A stretch of DNA of 26,202 nt from Bacteroidales bacterium (GTDB lineage Bacteria > Bacteroidota > Bacteroidia > Bacteroidales > JAADJA01). Shown here piece after piece: positions 15,037 through 22,799 of the stretch. The position numbers were made by a program, and so were the translations under genes. The first letter of the stretch is position 1. Every line of letters begins with the position of its first letter. The stretch covers positions 1 through 26,202 of the forward strand of contig JAOZLR010000004.1 in assembly GCA_029934735.1 (NCBI GenBank). The letters are read 5' to 3'. The notes beneath the pieces are model-generated. The model worked only from the letters and a program-made list of their open reading frames with translations. It was not told the origin of the DNA and made no database searches.

Positions 15037-15073
15037 TATCGTAATATTATTATATTCGTTTCAAAATACTTAC

Positions 15074-15778
15074 TTATCTTCTTCTTCTCTTTGATCTTCC
15101 ACCACCTTGTGGAGGTCTTTTCTTATCAGCAATAACTGGTGAAAGGTCTGGCTTTCCATAAATCTCACCTTTACAAATCCACACTTTTATCCCAATCCGG
15201 CCATAAGTAGTATGAGCTTCTGCCAAAGCATAGTCGATATCAGCTCTGAGTGTGTGTAATGGGACTCTTCCTTCCTTATAAATTTCACCCCTTGCCATTT
15301 CAGCACCACCAAGACGTCCCGAGATCAAAACTTTAACTCCCTCAGCGCCTATTCTCATCGAAGATGCAATAGATGTTTTTATAGCTCTTCTAAATGAGAT
15401 TCGTCCTTCAATCTGACGAGCAATAGAATTGGCAACGATAATGGCATCCAGTTCAGGTCTCTTAATTTCTGAAATATTGATCTGAATTTCCTTACCAGTC
15501 AATTTTTTCAATTCTTCCTTTAGCTTATCAACTTCCTGACCGCCTTTACCAATGATTATACCAGGACGAGCAGTAAAAATAGTAACGGTAACAAGTTTAA
15601 GAGTACGTTCAATCAAAATACGTGATATTCCAGCTTTCACAAGCCTTGCGTTCAGATATTTCCTGATTTTATTGTCCTCTAAAAGCTTTTGTTCGTAATT
15701 CTTACCTCCGTACCAATTGGAGTCCCATCCTCTGATGATTCCCAACCTAAAACCTATCGGATTTGTTTTTTGTCCCAT
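15074..15778 (-). CDS. rpsC: 30S ribosomal protein S3
   Basis: S3 forms part of the mRNA entry tunnel and its helicase activity. The 234-residue protein starts MGQKTNPIGFRLGIIRGWDSNWYGG. The KH domain contains RPGIIIGKGGQEVDKLKEEL, and the C-terminal domain has the family signature SGRLGGAEMARGEIYKEGRVPLHTLRADIDY, then a basic tail (GGGRSKRRRR). It lies 23 bases after rplV and 37 bases before rplP. Confidence 0.98.
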   Translation of the reverse strand: MGQKTNPIGFRLGIIRGWDSNWYGGKNYEQKLLEDNKIRKYLNARLVKAGISRILIERTLKLVTVTIFTARPGIIIGKGGQEVDKLKEELKKLTGKEIQINISEIKRPELDAIIVANSIARQIEGRISFRRAIKTSIASSMRIGAEGVKVLISGRLGGAEMARGEIYKEGRVPLHTLRADIDYALAEAHTTYGRIGIKVWICKGEIYGKPDLSPVIADKKRPPQGGGRSKRRRR

Positions 15779-15801
15779 TAATAAGTATTTATAAATTCTT
15801 T

Positions 15802-16203
15802 TTAAACAATTTCTTTATTATCAACAATCAGTGTAACGTGATTTGAACGCTTTCTAATTCTGTGAGCTCTACCTTGTGGAGCCGGTTGAATTCTTTTAAG
15901 CATTCTACCACTATCAACAGCAACTTCTTTAACAAAAAGGTCAGCATCTTCAATTCTAACACCAGGATTTTTTTCCTGCCAATTAGCAATAGCCGAACGT
16001 AACAATTTGTATAGACGTGCTGAAGCCTCAAGTGGGGAATGCTTTAAAATATGTAAAGCTTGATATACTTCTTTTCCCCTTACAAGACCAGCTGCTAGTC
16101 TCATTTTTCTCGGTGAAGTAGGGCAATTGTTAAGCTTAGCAATTGCTATCTTCTTCCTTGCTTCTTTTCTCTCTTCAGCTCTTATGTGTTTTCTGGCACC
16201 CAT
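15802..16203 (-). CDS. rplV: 50S ribosomal protein L22
   Basis: L22 lines the peptide exit tunnel, and its long hairpin forms part of the constriction that affects macrolide action. The protein has 133 residues: CPTSPRKMRLAAGLVRGKEVYQAL, then ALKLL-type ARLYKLLRSAIANW, then the hairpin and signature LKRIQPAPQGRAHRIRKRSNHVTLIV. The N-terminal MGARKHIRAEERKEARKK extension is basic. It lies 22 bases after rpsS and 23 before rpsC. A 67-codon frame in another phase inside this gene is a shadow. Confidence 0.97.
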   Translation of the reverse strand: MGARKHIRAEERKEARKKIAIAKLNNCPTSPRKMRLAAGLVRGKEVYQALHILKHSPLEASARLYKLLRSAIANWQEKNPGVRIEDADLFVKEVAVDSGRMLKRIQPAPQGRAHRIRKRSNHVTLIVDNKEIV

Positions 16204-16225
16204 TTTATTATAATTTCAGTGTTAA

Positions 16226-16507
16226 CTATCTATTGCCTCTGTCTTTATTACTTCCTGCGTGTCCCCTAAAAACACGAGTAGGAGCAAATTCACCAAGTTT
16301 ATGACCAACCATATTCTCAGTAATATAAACAGGTATAAATTTATTCCCGTTATGAACGGCTATGGTCTGACCAACAAAATCCGGAGAAATCATTGATGCA
16401 CGCGACCAGGTTTTAATCACGGACTTCTTTTTCGACTCCACTATCTGCAGCACTCTTTTCTCCAGTTTGTAGTGAATATATGGTCCTTTTTTTAATGATC
16501 TTGCCAT
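16226..16507 (-). CDS. rpsS: 30S ribosomal protein S19
   Basis: S19 pairs with S13 in the head of the 30S subunit and contacts the 50S subunit. The 93-residue protein has the universal MARSLKKGPYIHYKLEKRVL start and the signature VHNGNKFIPVYITENMVGHKLGEFAPTRVFRGH near its end. It lies 22 bases from both rplB and rplV. No unusual residues stand out. Confidence 0.98.
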   Translation of the reverse strand: MARSLKKGPYIHYKLEKRVLQIVESKKKSVIKTWSRASMISPDFVGQTIAVHNGNKFIPVYITENMVGHKLGEFAPTRVFRGHAGSNKDRGNR

Positions 16508-16529
16508 TTGTAAATAGAATTAATTATTA

Positions 16530-17354
16530 TTACTTCTTCCTTTTTTCAATTATATACTTGTTGGATGCTTTCTTCTTCGATCTAGTTTTATAACCTTTAG
16601 CAGGTAACCCTTTTCTTGATCTTGGATGTCCTCCGGATGAACGACCTTCACCACCGCCCATAGGGTGATCAACAGGATTCATAACAACACCTCGAACACG
16701 TGGGCGTCTTCCTAACCAACGTGCTCTTCCTGCTTTACCAGAAACCTCAAGACTATGGTCAGAATTTGAAACCATACCAATTGTAGCTTTACAAGTCTGA
16801 AGAATCATCCTTGTTTCACCTGAAGGCATTTTTACAATAGCAAATTTCCCTTCACGAGACATTAACTGAGCATAGGAACCGGCACTTCTTGCCATTTTTC
16901 CACCCTGTCCTGGTCTAAGTTCAATATTGTGAATAATTGTTCCAAAAGGAATTTCGCTAAGATATAATGTATTTCCAACATCAGGAGAAACTCCTTTGCC
17001 GGAAACTATTTCCATACCCTCTTTCAGTCCCTGAGGAGCAATGATATATCGTTTCTCTCCATCAACATAAAAAAGTAAAGCTATTCGGGCAGTCCTGTTA
17101 GGGTCATACTCAATGCTTTTAACCTTTGCAGGAATATCTTCTTTATCCCTTTTAAAGTCAATTATTCTATACTTCTGTTTATGACCACCTCCTAAATAAC
17201 GCATGGTCATTTTCCCTTCACTATTTCTACCTCCTGATCTCTTCTTGGGAGCCAAAAGGCTCTTTTCAGGTTTTGAAGCAGTAATATCATCAAACGCACT
17301 TATTATTTTAAAGCGTTGACTGGACGTTGTCGGTTTGAATTTCTTTAAAGCCAT
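16530..17354 (-). CDS. rplB: 50S ribosomal protein L2
   Basis: L2 is needed for subunit association and peptidyl-transferase function. The 274-residue length is normal. Landmarks are GGHKQKYRIIDFKRDK, YDPNRTARIALLFYVDGEKRYI, and near the C-terminus MNPVDHPMGGGEGRSSGGHPRSRKG, which includes the conserved histidine implicated at the peptidyl-transferase centre, followed by a basic tail. It starts 4 bases after rplW, so the two are probably translationally coupled. Confidence 0.98.
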   Translation of the reverse strand: MALKKFKPTTSSQRFKIISAFDDITASKPEKSLLAPKKRSGGRNSEGKMTMRYLGGGHKQKYRIIDFKRDKEDIPAKVKSIEYDPNRTARIALLFYVDGEKRYIIAPQGLKEGMEIVSGKGVSPDVGNTLYLSEIPFGTIIHNIELRPGQGGKMARSAGSYAQLMSREGKFAIVKMPSGETRMILQTCKATIGMVSNSDHSLEVSGKAGRARWLGRRPRVRGVVMNPVDHPMGGGEGRSSGGHPRSRKGLPAKGYKTRSKKKASNKYIIEKRKK

Positions 17355-17358
17355 CTAT

Positions 17359-17649
17359 CTAAATATTGCTATAAAAATCAATTGTTTCACCATCGGCTAA
17401 AGTAACGATAGCCTTTTTATAAGAATTTGTTCTGCCTGAAATAACACCGGACTTAGTGAATCTCGACTTAGCCTTTCCGGAATAGTTCATTGTATTAACA
17501 CTAACTACTTCAACACCGTAAAGCTCTTCAATAGCCTGTTTAATCTGAAGCTTGTTAGCCTTTTTGTACACAACAAAACCATAGCGATTTAATTTCTCGC
17601 CCAATTCTGTCATCTTTTCTGTTATTACAGGCTTTAAAATGATGTTCAT
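17359..17649 (-). CDS. rplW: 50S ribosomal protein L23
   Basis: L23 is at the exit tunnel and is the main docking site for trigger factor, the signal recognition particle and the Sec channel. The 96-residue protein has the family sequence MNIILKPVITEKMTELGEKLNRYGFVVYKKANKLQIKQAIEELYGVEVVSVNTMNYSGK, with the flexible basic loop afterwards. It lies 17 bases after rplD and 4 before rplB. Confidence 0.97.
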   Translation of the reverse strand: MNIILKPVITEKMTELGEKLNRYGFVVYKKANKLQIKQAIEELYGVEVVSVNTMNYSGKAKSRFTKSGVISGRTNSYKKAIVTLADGETIDFYSNI

Positions 17650-17666
17650 CTTATCGCTATTTTATA

Positions 17667-18299
17667 TTAGTTATTAGTATGAATCTTTTCTATTATCTCA
17701 ATTGAACTCTGAGTAATTATCAATTTATTAGCATTAAGCACATCATAAGTATTAATGTCTGTTGCATTGATAATTCTTGCCTGTTGCAGATTCCTTAATG
17801 CCAGATAAACATTTTTATCTGTAGAAGGGAGAACAACAAGTACCTTTTTGTTTTGCAAATCAAAACTTTTAAGCAGACTGACAAAGTTTTTGGTCTTTGG
17901 AGTATCAAATAAAAAATCCTCAACTACCAAAATACTATCTTCCTTTGCTTTGTAAGTTAATGCAGATTTACGAGCAAGTCTTTTAAGCTTTTTGTTCAGT
18001 TTAAAATAATAATCTCTTGGTTGTGGCCCAAAAACTCGTCCACCACCTCTAAACAAAGGATTCTTAATGCTACCAGCCCTTGCAGTACCAGTACCTTTTT
18101 GCCTTTTGATCTTTCTGGTGCTACCCTTAATTTCGCCCCTTTCCTTTGCTTTATGTGTACCCTGACGGGCATTAGCCAGGTGCTGCCTGACATCAAGGTA
18201 GATAGCGTGGTCATTTGGCTTTACACCAAATACACCATCATCAAGCTTAACCTTTTTGTCGGTTTTATTTCCGTTAATATTATAAACTGCTAACTCCAT
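17667..18299 (-). CDS. rplD: 50S ribosomal protein L4
   Basis: L4 helps form the tunnel constriction with L22; in E. coli it also regulates the S10 operon by attenuation. The 210-residue protein has the extended loop KGTGTARAGSIKNPLFRGGGRVFGPQPRDYYFKLNKK that reaches into the tunnel, and a globular domain ending in QSSIEIIEKIH. Its start lies within the last codons of rplC, with a 10-base overlap, giving strong coupling. I saw no E. coli-like S10 leader upstream of rpsJ, where only 12 bases separate it from fusA. Confidence 0.97.
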   Translation of the reverse strand: MELAVYNINGNKTDKKVKLDDGVFGVKPNDHAIYLDVRQHLANARQGTHKAKERGEIKGSTRKIKRQKGTGTARAGSIKNPLFRGGGRVFGPQPRDYYFKLNKKLKRLARKSALTYKAKEDSILVVEDFLFDTPKTKNFVSLLKSFDLQNKKVLVVLPSTDKNVYLALRNLQQARIINATDINTYDVLNANKLIITQSSIEIIEKIHTNN

Positions 18300-18919
18300 C
18301 TTTCAAGTATTACATATGAACCATTAGGACCCGGAACTGATCCTTTAACAACAACAATATTTTTCTCAGGATAAATCTTCACTACTTTAATATTAATCAT
18401 TTTAGTTCTGTCACCACCAGTTCGTCCTGCCATTCTCATACCTTTAAATACTCTTGAAGGATATGAAGATGCACCAATTGAACCGGGAGCTCTTAACCTG
18501 TTATGCTGACCGTGTGTTGCATCATTAACACCCCGGAAATTGTAACGCTTAACTACACCCTGAAAACCTTTTCCCTTGGATACCCCAACTATATCAATAA
18601 ACTCACCCTCAATAAAAACATCAGCCTTTATTACGTCGCCTAACTGCTTTTCGTGTCCCTCTTCAAACCTTGTAAATTCAGCTACAACTTTTTTAGGAGA
18701 TACACCTGCTTTGGCAAAATGGCCTTTTAAAGCTTTGGTGGTATGCTTTTCCTTCTTATCGTCAAATGCGATTTGAATGGCAGCATAACCTTCCGTTTCC
18801 TTTGTTTTCACCTGGGTAACTACACAAGGACCTGCCTCAATGACAGTACATGGGACATTCTTCCCATTTTCGTCAAAAATACTGGTCATTCCGAGTTTCT
18901 TTCCTATTAATCCAGACAT
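18290..18919 (-). CDS. rplC: 50S ribosomal protein L3
   Basis: L3 is one of the first proteins to bind 23S rRNA, and its loop reaches the peptidyl-transferase centre. The 209-residue protein starts MSGLIGKKLGMTSIFDENGKNVPCTVIEAGPC. The long loop contains VSKGKGFQGVVKRYNFRG, then THGQHNRLRAPGSIGASSYPSRVFKGMRMAGRTGG. The glutamine that PrmB methylates in E. coli (SIGQ) is alanine here (SIGA), so that modification is not expected. The gene lies 35 bases after rpsJ, behind an 11-base T tract, and its end overlaps rplD. Confidence 0.97.
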   Translation of the reverse strand: MSGLIGKKLGMTSIFDENGKNVPCTVIEAGPCVVTQVKTKETEGYAAIQIAFDDKKEKHTTKALKGHFAKAGVSPKKVVAEFTRFEEGHEKQLGDVIKADVFIEGEFIDIVGVSKGKGFQGVVKRYNFRGVNDATHGQHNRLRAPGSIGASSYPSRVFKGMRMAGRTGGDRTKMINIKVVKIYPEKNIVVVKGSVPGPNGSYVILERWS

Positions 18920-18943
18920 TGTTATATAATTTTACTTATTCTC

Positions 18944-18968
18944 AAAAAAAAAAATTAAACTTTAATTT
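18944..18968 (-). other. AT-only palindrome plus T11 tract at the rpsJ-rplC junction
   Basis: On the minus strand AAATTAAA-G-TTTAATTT (18952-18968) overlaps the rpsJ stop codon and runs directly into 11 consecutive T (18944-18954). The shape is terminator-like, but the stem is only A-T pairs with a tiny loop, so stable termination is doubtful. It may act as a pause or partial attenuator between the str and S10 parts, or it may simply be AT-rich spacer. Confidence 0.3.
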
Positions 18969-19260
18969 CAACCTCAACTCCGCTCGGTAATTCGAGTTTC
19001 ATCAAAGCATCAATTGTTTTTGTAGTTGAACTGTATATATCCAGTAACCTTTTGTACGAAAACAATTGAAACTGCTCTCTTGATTTTTTATTTACAAACG
19101 TCGATTTGTTAACAGTAAATATTTTCCTGTTTGTAGGCAAAGGGATCGGGCCACTAACAACCGCTCCCGTACTTTTTACTGTCTTAACGATCTTTTCGGC
19201 TGATTTATCAACCAGATTATGATCGTACGATTTGAGTTTTATTCTAATCCTTTGACTCAC
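18955..19260 (-). CDS. rpsJ: 30S ribosomal protein S10
   Basis: S10 is in the 30S head and also, as NusE, joins the transcription antitermination complex. The 101-residue protein reads MSQRIRIKLKSYDHNLVDKSAEKIVKTVKSTGAVVSGPIPLPTNRKIFTVNKSTFVNKKSREQF, then the final LPSGVEVEIKV. The start codon is GTG (19258-19260). It lies 12 bases after fusA with no tuf gene between, so str and S10 sections are fused into one unit. Confidence 0.98.
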   Translation of the reverse strand: MSQRIRIKLKSYDHNLVDKSAEKIVKTVKSTGAVVSGPIPLPTNRKIFTVNKSTFVNKKSREQFQLFSYKRLLDIYSSTTKTIDALMKLELPSGVEVEIKV

Positions 19261-19272
19261 GTTTTTATTGTT

Positions 19273-21378
19273 TTAAATACTAACTAAATATCCTTTAATT
19301 CTATACATAATATTTTCCATAACATCACGTGGTGCCTCTGCATAATGCGAGAACTCCAGTGACGATGTTGCTCTTCCAGAACTTAACGACCTTAATGTAG
19401 TTACATAACCAAACATTTCTGCCATTGGAACTTTTGCCTTAATAACCTGATAGCCAACTTTAGTATCAACATTCTCAACAGTTCCTCTTCTTTTATTCAA
19501 ATCACCTGTAATATCACCTAAATAGGCATCAGGTGTATCAACCTCAAGTTTCATAATGGGCTCAAGTAAAACAGGATTGGCATTCTTGCAGGCCTCCTTG
19601 AATGAAATACTGGCTGCAATTTTAAATGAAAGCTCATCACTATCAACTGAATGATAAGAACCATCAAGTAATCTTGCTTTAAGACTTTCAACAGGAAAAC
19701 CAAGCAATACTCCGTTACTCATTGACGACTCTAACCCCTTCTTAACACCAAGAATAAATTGTTTCGTCAATGCACCACCTCTAATCTCATCAACAAACTG
19801 CAATCCTTTTATATCTTTATCAGCTGGTGAGAATTCAACAACAATCTCAGCAAATTTACCCCTACCGCCTGTTTGTTTCTTATAAACTTCGTGATGCTGA
19901 ACAATACCTGTTATCGCCTCTTTGTATGCGACTGAAGGAGTTCCCTTATTACAATCAATATCAAATTCTCTCCTAAGTCTGTCAAGAATAATATCAAGAT
20001 GCAATTCACCCATTCCACTAATTATGGTCTGGCCTGTTTCAGTATCAACACCAACAGTAAAAGTCGGATCTTCTTCGGTAAGTTTTTTTAATGCAATGGC
20101 CAGTTTATCAACATCATCCTGCTTTTTAGGCTCAACAGCCATCTTAATAACAGGATCAGGAAAGGACATTGATTCCAAAACAACAGGATGTTGAGGAGAA
20201 CACAATGTATCACCGGTTCTTATCTCTTTAAATCCGATTGCTGCTCCAATATCTCCAGCTTCAATAGTCTTCATCGGCTTTTGTTTGTTGGCATGCATCT
20301 GCATAAGGCGCATAATGCGCTCTTTCTTATTTGTATTACCGTTCAGAATTTGTTCGCCGGCATTTATCCTGCCCGAATAAACTCTAAAAAATGCAATACG
20401 GCCGACAAACGGATCAGTAGCTATTTTAAATGCCAATGCTGCGAATGGTTCGCTGACATCGGCGCGTCGCTCAACTTCTTTATTTGTATATGGGTTTATT
20501 CCCTCAATAGCAGGGACATCAGTAGGACAAGGCAGATATTTCACAATTGCATCAAGAAGTAACTGTACTCCTTTATTTTTAAATGAAGAGCCACAAAAAA
20601 CAGGAGTTATTCTCATTTCAAGAGTGGCTTTACGAAGTGCCTCAATGATTTCCTCTTCTGTAATTGATTTAGGATCATTAAGAAACTTTTCAAACAACTC
20701 TTCACTCTCCTCGGCAGCTCCTTCAATAAGCTTTGTCCTATACTCTTCAACCTGCTCTTTTAATTCCTCAGGTATCTCAACTTCAAAATATTCCTTTCCA
20801 AGACTTGCGTCATCCCAGTTGTATGCCTTTCTGGTAATTAGATCAACAACTCCCTTAAAACTATCTTCAGCACCTATGGGTAATTGAACCGGGATTGGAT
20901 TAGCATTAAGCTTTTCTTTGATGTCGTCAACCACTCTGATAAAATCAGCACCTGAGCGATCCATCTTATTAACATAACTAATACGTGGAACGTGGTATTT
21001 GTTGGCCTGCTTCCAAACAGTCTCCGACTGAGGCTCCACACCACCAACACCACAAAATATCCCAATAGCTCCATCCAGAACGCGCAATGAGCGCTCAACC
21101 TCAACTGTGAAATCAACGTGACCTGGAGTATCAATAATATTTATTTTATAGTTGTTACTACCGTATTTCCAGAATATACTTGTGGCAGCAGATGTAATGG
21201 TTATCCCTCTTTCCTGCTCCTGTATCATCCAGTCCATAGTGGCAGCGCCGTCGTGTACTTCACCAATACGATGATTGATTCCTGCATAGTACAAAATACG
21301 CTCAGTCGTCGTGGTTTTACCTGCGTCGATATGAGCCATAATGCCGATGTTCCTTGTATGTTGAAGTGTTGCTAACAT
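19273..21378 (-). CDS. fusA: Translation elongation factor G
   Basis: EF-G is the GTPase that moves tRNA and mRNA through the ribosome and works with ribosome recycling factor. The 701-residue protein has the P-loop AHIDAGKTT (15-23), the switch region ERGITI (56-61), DTPGH (83-87) and NKMD (137-140), followed by the G' insertion and domains II to V. The location in the str operon indicates the main housekeeping EF-G; some Bacteroidota carry a second paralogue elsewhere. Position 29 bases after rpsG and 12 before rpsJ is normal apart from the missing tuf. Confidence 0.98.
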   Translation of the reverse strand: MLATLQHTRNIGIMAHIDAGKTTTTERILYYAGINHRIGEVHDGAATMDWMIQEQERGITITSAATSIFWKYGSNNYKINIIDTPGHVDFTVEVERSLRVLDGAIGIFCGVGGVEPQSETVWKQANKYHVPRISYVNKMDRSGADFIRVVDDIKEKLNANPIPVQLPIGAEDSFKGVVDLITRKAYNWDDASLGKEYFEVEIPEELKEQVEEYRTKLIEGAAEESEELFEKFLNDPKSITEEEIIEALRKATLEMRITPVFCGSSFKNKGVQLLLDAIVKYLPCPTDVPAIEGINPYTNKEVERRADVSEPFAALAFKIATDPFVGRIAFFRVYSGRINAGEQILNGNTNKKERIMRLMQMHANKQKPMKTIEAGDIGAAIGFKEIRTGDTLCSPQHPVVLESMSFPDPVIKMAVEPKKQDDVDKLAIALKKLTEEDPTFTVGVDTETGQTIISGMGELHLDIILDRLRREFDIDCNKGTPSVAYKEAITGIVQHHEVYKKQTGGRGKFAEIVVEFSPADKDIKGLQFVDEIRGGALTKQFILGVKKGLESSMSNGVLLGFPVESLKARLLDGSYHSVDSDELSFKIAASISFKEACKNANPVLLEPIMKLEVDTPDAYLGDITGDLNKRRGTVENVDTKVGYQVIKAKVPMAEMFGYVTTLRSLSSGRATSSLEFSHYAEAPRDVMENIMYRIKGYLVSI

Positions 21379-21407
21379 CTGTTGTACTATACTTTCTCTT
21401 TTATCAA

Positions 21408-21875
21408 TTAAAATCTAAAATGAGAGAATGCTTTATTAGCTTCTGCCATTCTGTGAGTATCTTCTTTTCTTTTAAATGCTGATCCCTCTTCCTTATAGGC
21501 AGCAATAATTTCGGCAGCAAGTTTTTGCCCCATTGATTTCTCGTGACGTTTTCTTGAAAAACTAATTAAATTTTTCATTCCGATGGAACTCTTTCTGCTT
21601 GGCCTGATTTCCGAAGGAATTTGAAATGTAGCCCCACCTATTCTTCTGCTTCGCACCTCAACAGCAGGCGTAACATTTGTCAAACCTTTTTTCCATACTT
21701 CCAGTCCGTCTTCTCCTGTTTTTTCGCTTACGATATCAATAGCTTCGTAAAATATATCAAAAGCAAGAGTCTTCTTTCCCTGTAACATAAGATTGTTTAC
21801 AAATTTTGTAACCAATATATCGTTAAATCTCGGATCAGGAAGAATTATTCTTTTTTTAGGACGTGATTTCCTCAT
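21408..21875 (-). CDS. rpsG: 30S ribosomal protein S7
   Basis: S7 starts assembly of the 30S head, binds near the E site, and in E. coli represses the str operon. The 155-residue protein starts MRKSRPKKRIILPDPRFNDILVTKFVNNLMLQGKK. It contains PAVEVRSRRIGGATFQIPSEIRPSRK, the beta-hairpin region, and KRKEDTHRMAEANKAFSHFRF at the end. It lies 24 bases after rpsL and 29 before fusA. I could not identify an S7 target in the short rpsL-rpsG gap. Confidence 0.98.
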   Translation of the reverse strand: MRKSRPKKRIILPDPRFNDILVTKFVNNLMLQGKKTLAFDIFYEAIDIVSEKTGEDGLEVWKKGLTNVTPAVEVRSRRIGGATFQIPSEIRPSRKSSIGMKNLISFSRKRHEKSMGQKLAAEIIAAYKEEGSAFKRKEDTHRMAEANKAFSHFRF

Positions 21876-21899
21876 TGTTCTATATATCTATAATTAAAA

Positions 21900-22277
21900 C
21901 TATTTTTTCTTAGGTTGCTTTGTTCCGTACTTCGATCTTCTCTGCAATCTACCTTCCACACCTGATGTATCAAGAGCACCTCTGATTACGTGATACCTGA
22001 CACCTGGAAGGTCTTTAACCCTGCCACCCCTAATCAAAACAATAGAGTGTTCCTGCAAATTATGTCCCTCACCAGGAATATAAGCATTCACCTCTTTGCC
22101 ATTTGTCAACCTCACCCTTGCAACTTTTCTCATTGCTGAGTTAGGCTTCTTAGGTGTTGTTGTATAAACCCTTACACAAACGCCCCTTCTCTGCGGGCAA
22201 GAGTCCAGTGCAGGTGATTTACTTTTGTCGGTCAGTTTTTTTCTACCTTTTCTTACTAATTGTTGTATTGTAGGCAT
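21900..22277 (-). CDS. rpsL: 30S ribosomal protein S12
   Basis: S12 sits at the decoding centre and controls accuracy. The 125-residue protein is the first gene of the cluster. MPTIQQLVRKGRKKL begins it, followed by CPQRRGVCVRVYTTTPKKPNSAMRKVARVRLTNG and GGRVKDLPGVRYH. The residues whose replacement gives streptomycin resistance, K43 and K88, and P91, are in the wild-type state. D89 is the residue methylthiolated by RimO where that enzyme exists. Its ATG is about 35 bases from a promoter-like element (22319-22326) and about 300 bases from a second one. Confidence 0.98.
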   Translation of the reverse strand: MPTIQQLVRKGRKKLTDKSKSPALDSCPQRRGVCVRVYTTTPKKPNSAMRKVARVRLTNGKEVNAYIPGEGHNLQEHSIVLIRGGRVKDLPGVRYHVIRGALDTSGVEGRLQRRSKYGTKQPKKK

Positions 22278-22318
22278 ATCACAATTTTATTTTATTACTA
22301 CATCCCGTTTCGGGGGCG

Positions 22319-22345
22319 CAAAAGTATAAATTTTTTATATACAAA
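22319..22345 (-). promoter_or_regulatory. Proximal promoter candidate (P1) of the str-S10-spc-alpha cluster
   Basis: The minus strand has TACTTTTG at 22319-22326, matching TAnnTTTG. A TTTG lies at 22342-22345, but with a spacer of 15 bases, shorter than the usual 17-23. A C-rich stretch (CGCCCCCG) follows the -7 element. Transcription from about 22312 would leave a short leader of about 35 bases before rpsL. Confidence 0.5.
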
Positions 22346-22424
22346 TTAACTATTTCATCAAAAATTTTAGCAAATTGCTGATATTTCAATGTTTTTATTA
22401 AAAAATGGAGTTAGGAGATACAAT

Positions 22425-22527
22425 TAAGGCGTGTTTATCCAGACGCACTTACAATTCATATCAGTAGAATGATTTGAATTTTGATTGTAAGTTGGAACCT
22501 TTATCCGTCTTAACTTATCAGGTTTCC
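22425..22527 (-). promoter_or_regulatory. Structured leader segment between the two rpsL promoters
   Basis: Three inverted repeats occur in a row. TAAG-GCGT (22425-22432) pairs with ACGC-A-CTTA (22443-22451 region) with a single bulge. CTTACAAT (22448-22455) pairs with ATTGTAAG (22484-22491). GGAACCT (22494-22500) pairs with AGGTTTCC (22520-22527) with one bulged base. The first two share bases 22448-22451, so they cannot both form. The region would be present only in RNA started at P2. No protein-coding frame is apparent in it. Confidence 0.4.
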
Positions 22528-22580
22528 TAAATTCCTTTAAAAATCAATAAATTACTAAATGAACGTTTCAAATCGGGGTG

Positions 22581-22610
22581 CAAAAGTACGATATTTTTTT
22601 AATGTGCAAG
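22581..22610 (-). promoter_or_regulatory. Distal promoter candidate (P2) of the str-S10-spc-alpha cluster
   Basis: The minus strand has TACTTTTG at 22581-22588 and CTTG at 22607-22610, with an 18-base spacer, which fits the Bacteroidota -33/-7 pattern better than P1. The -7 element is followed by CACCCCG, much like CGCCCCCG at P1. Transcription would begin near 22574, giving a leader of about 300 bases upstream of rpsL. Confidence 0.6.
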
Positions 22611-22708
22611 TTTTTTTTTGAAAATAATTCAACAATTACACCCAATATCCTTTTCAGGACTAATATTCAATAGCTTATATGTTTATATTTCACTTATTTT
22701 AATAATGG

Positions 22709-22772
22709 CAAGCGTGAACGCTTGACCATAATGCAAAAATGAAATGAGCAAGCGTCCACGCTTGCCTTTCAT
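22709..22772. repeat. Pair of REP-like palindromes
   Basis: Two copies of one palindrome lie 24 bases apart. The first is CAAGCGT-GA-ACGCTTG (22709-22724), the second GCAAGCGT-CC-ACGCTTGC (22748-22765). The second is flanked by a further inverted repeat, ATGAAA (22739-22744) and TTTCAT (22767-22772). Only the 2-base centre differs between the two stems. They lie between the rlmB stop and the P2 promoter and may separate the two transcription units, but no long T tract is present. Confidence 0.75.
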
Positions 22773-22799
22773 ATCAAATCAAAACATCTTTTATAAAAT

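Noticed and set aside
16000..19000. E. coli-type S10 leader or L4 attenuator
   Set aside because: Only 12 bases separate fusA from rpsJ and 35 bases separate rpsJ from rplC; no matching hairpin set is present.
22327..22580. Hidden small gene in the 586-base region upstream of rpsL
   Set aside because: No frame with a sensible start and length was seen on either strand; the visible content is promoters, hairpins and repeats.
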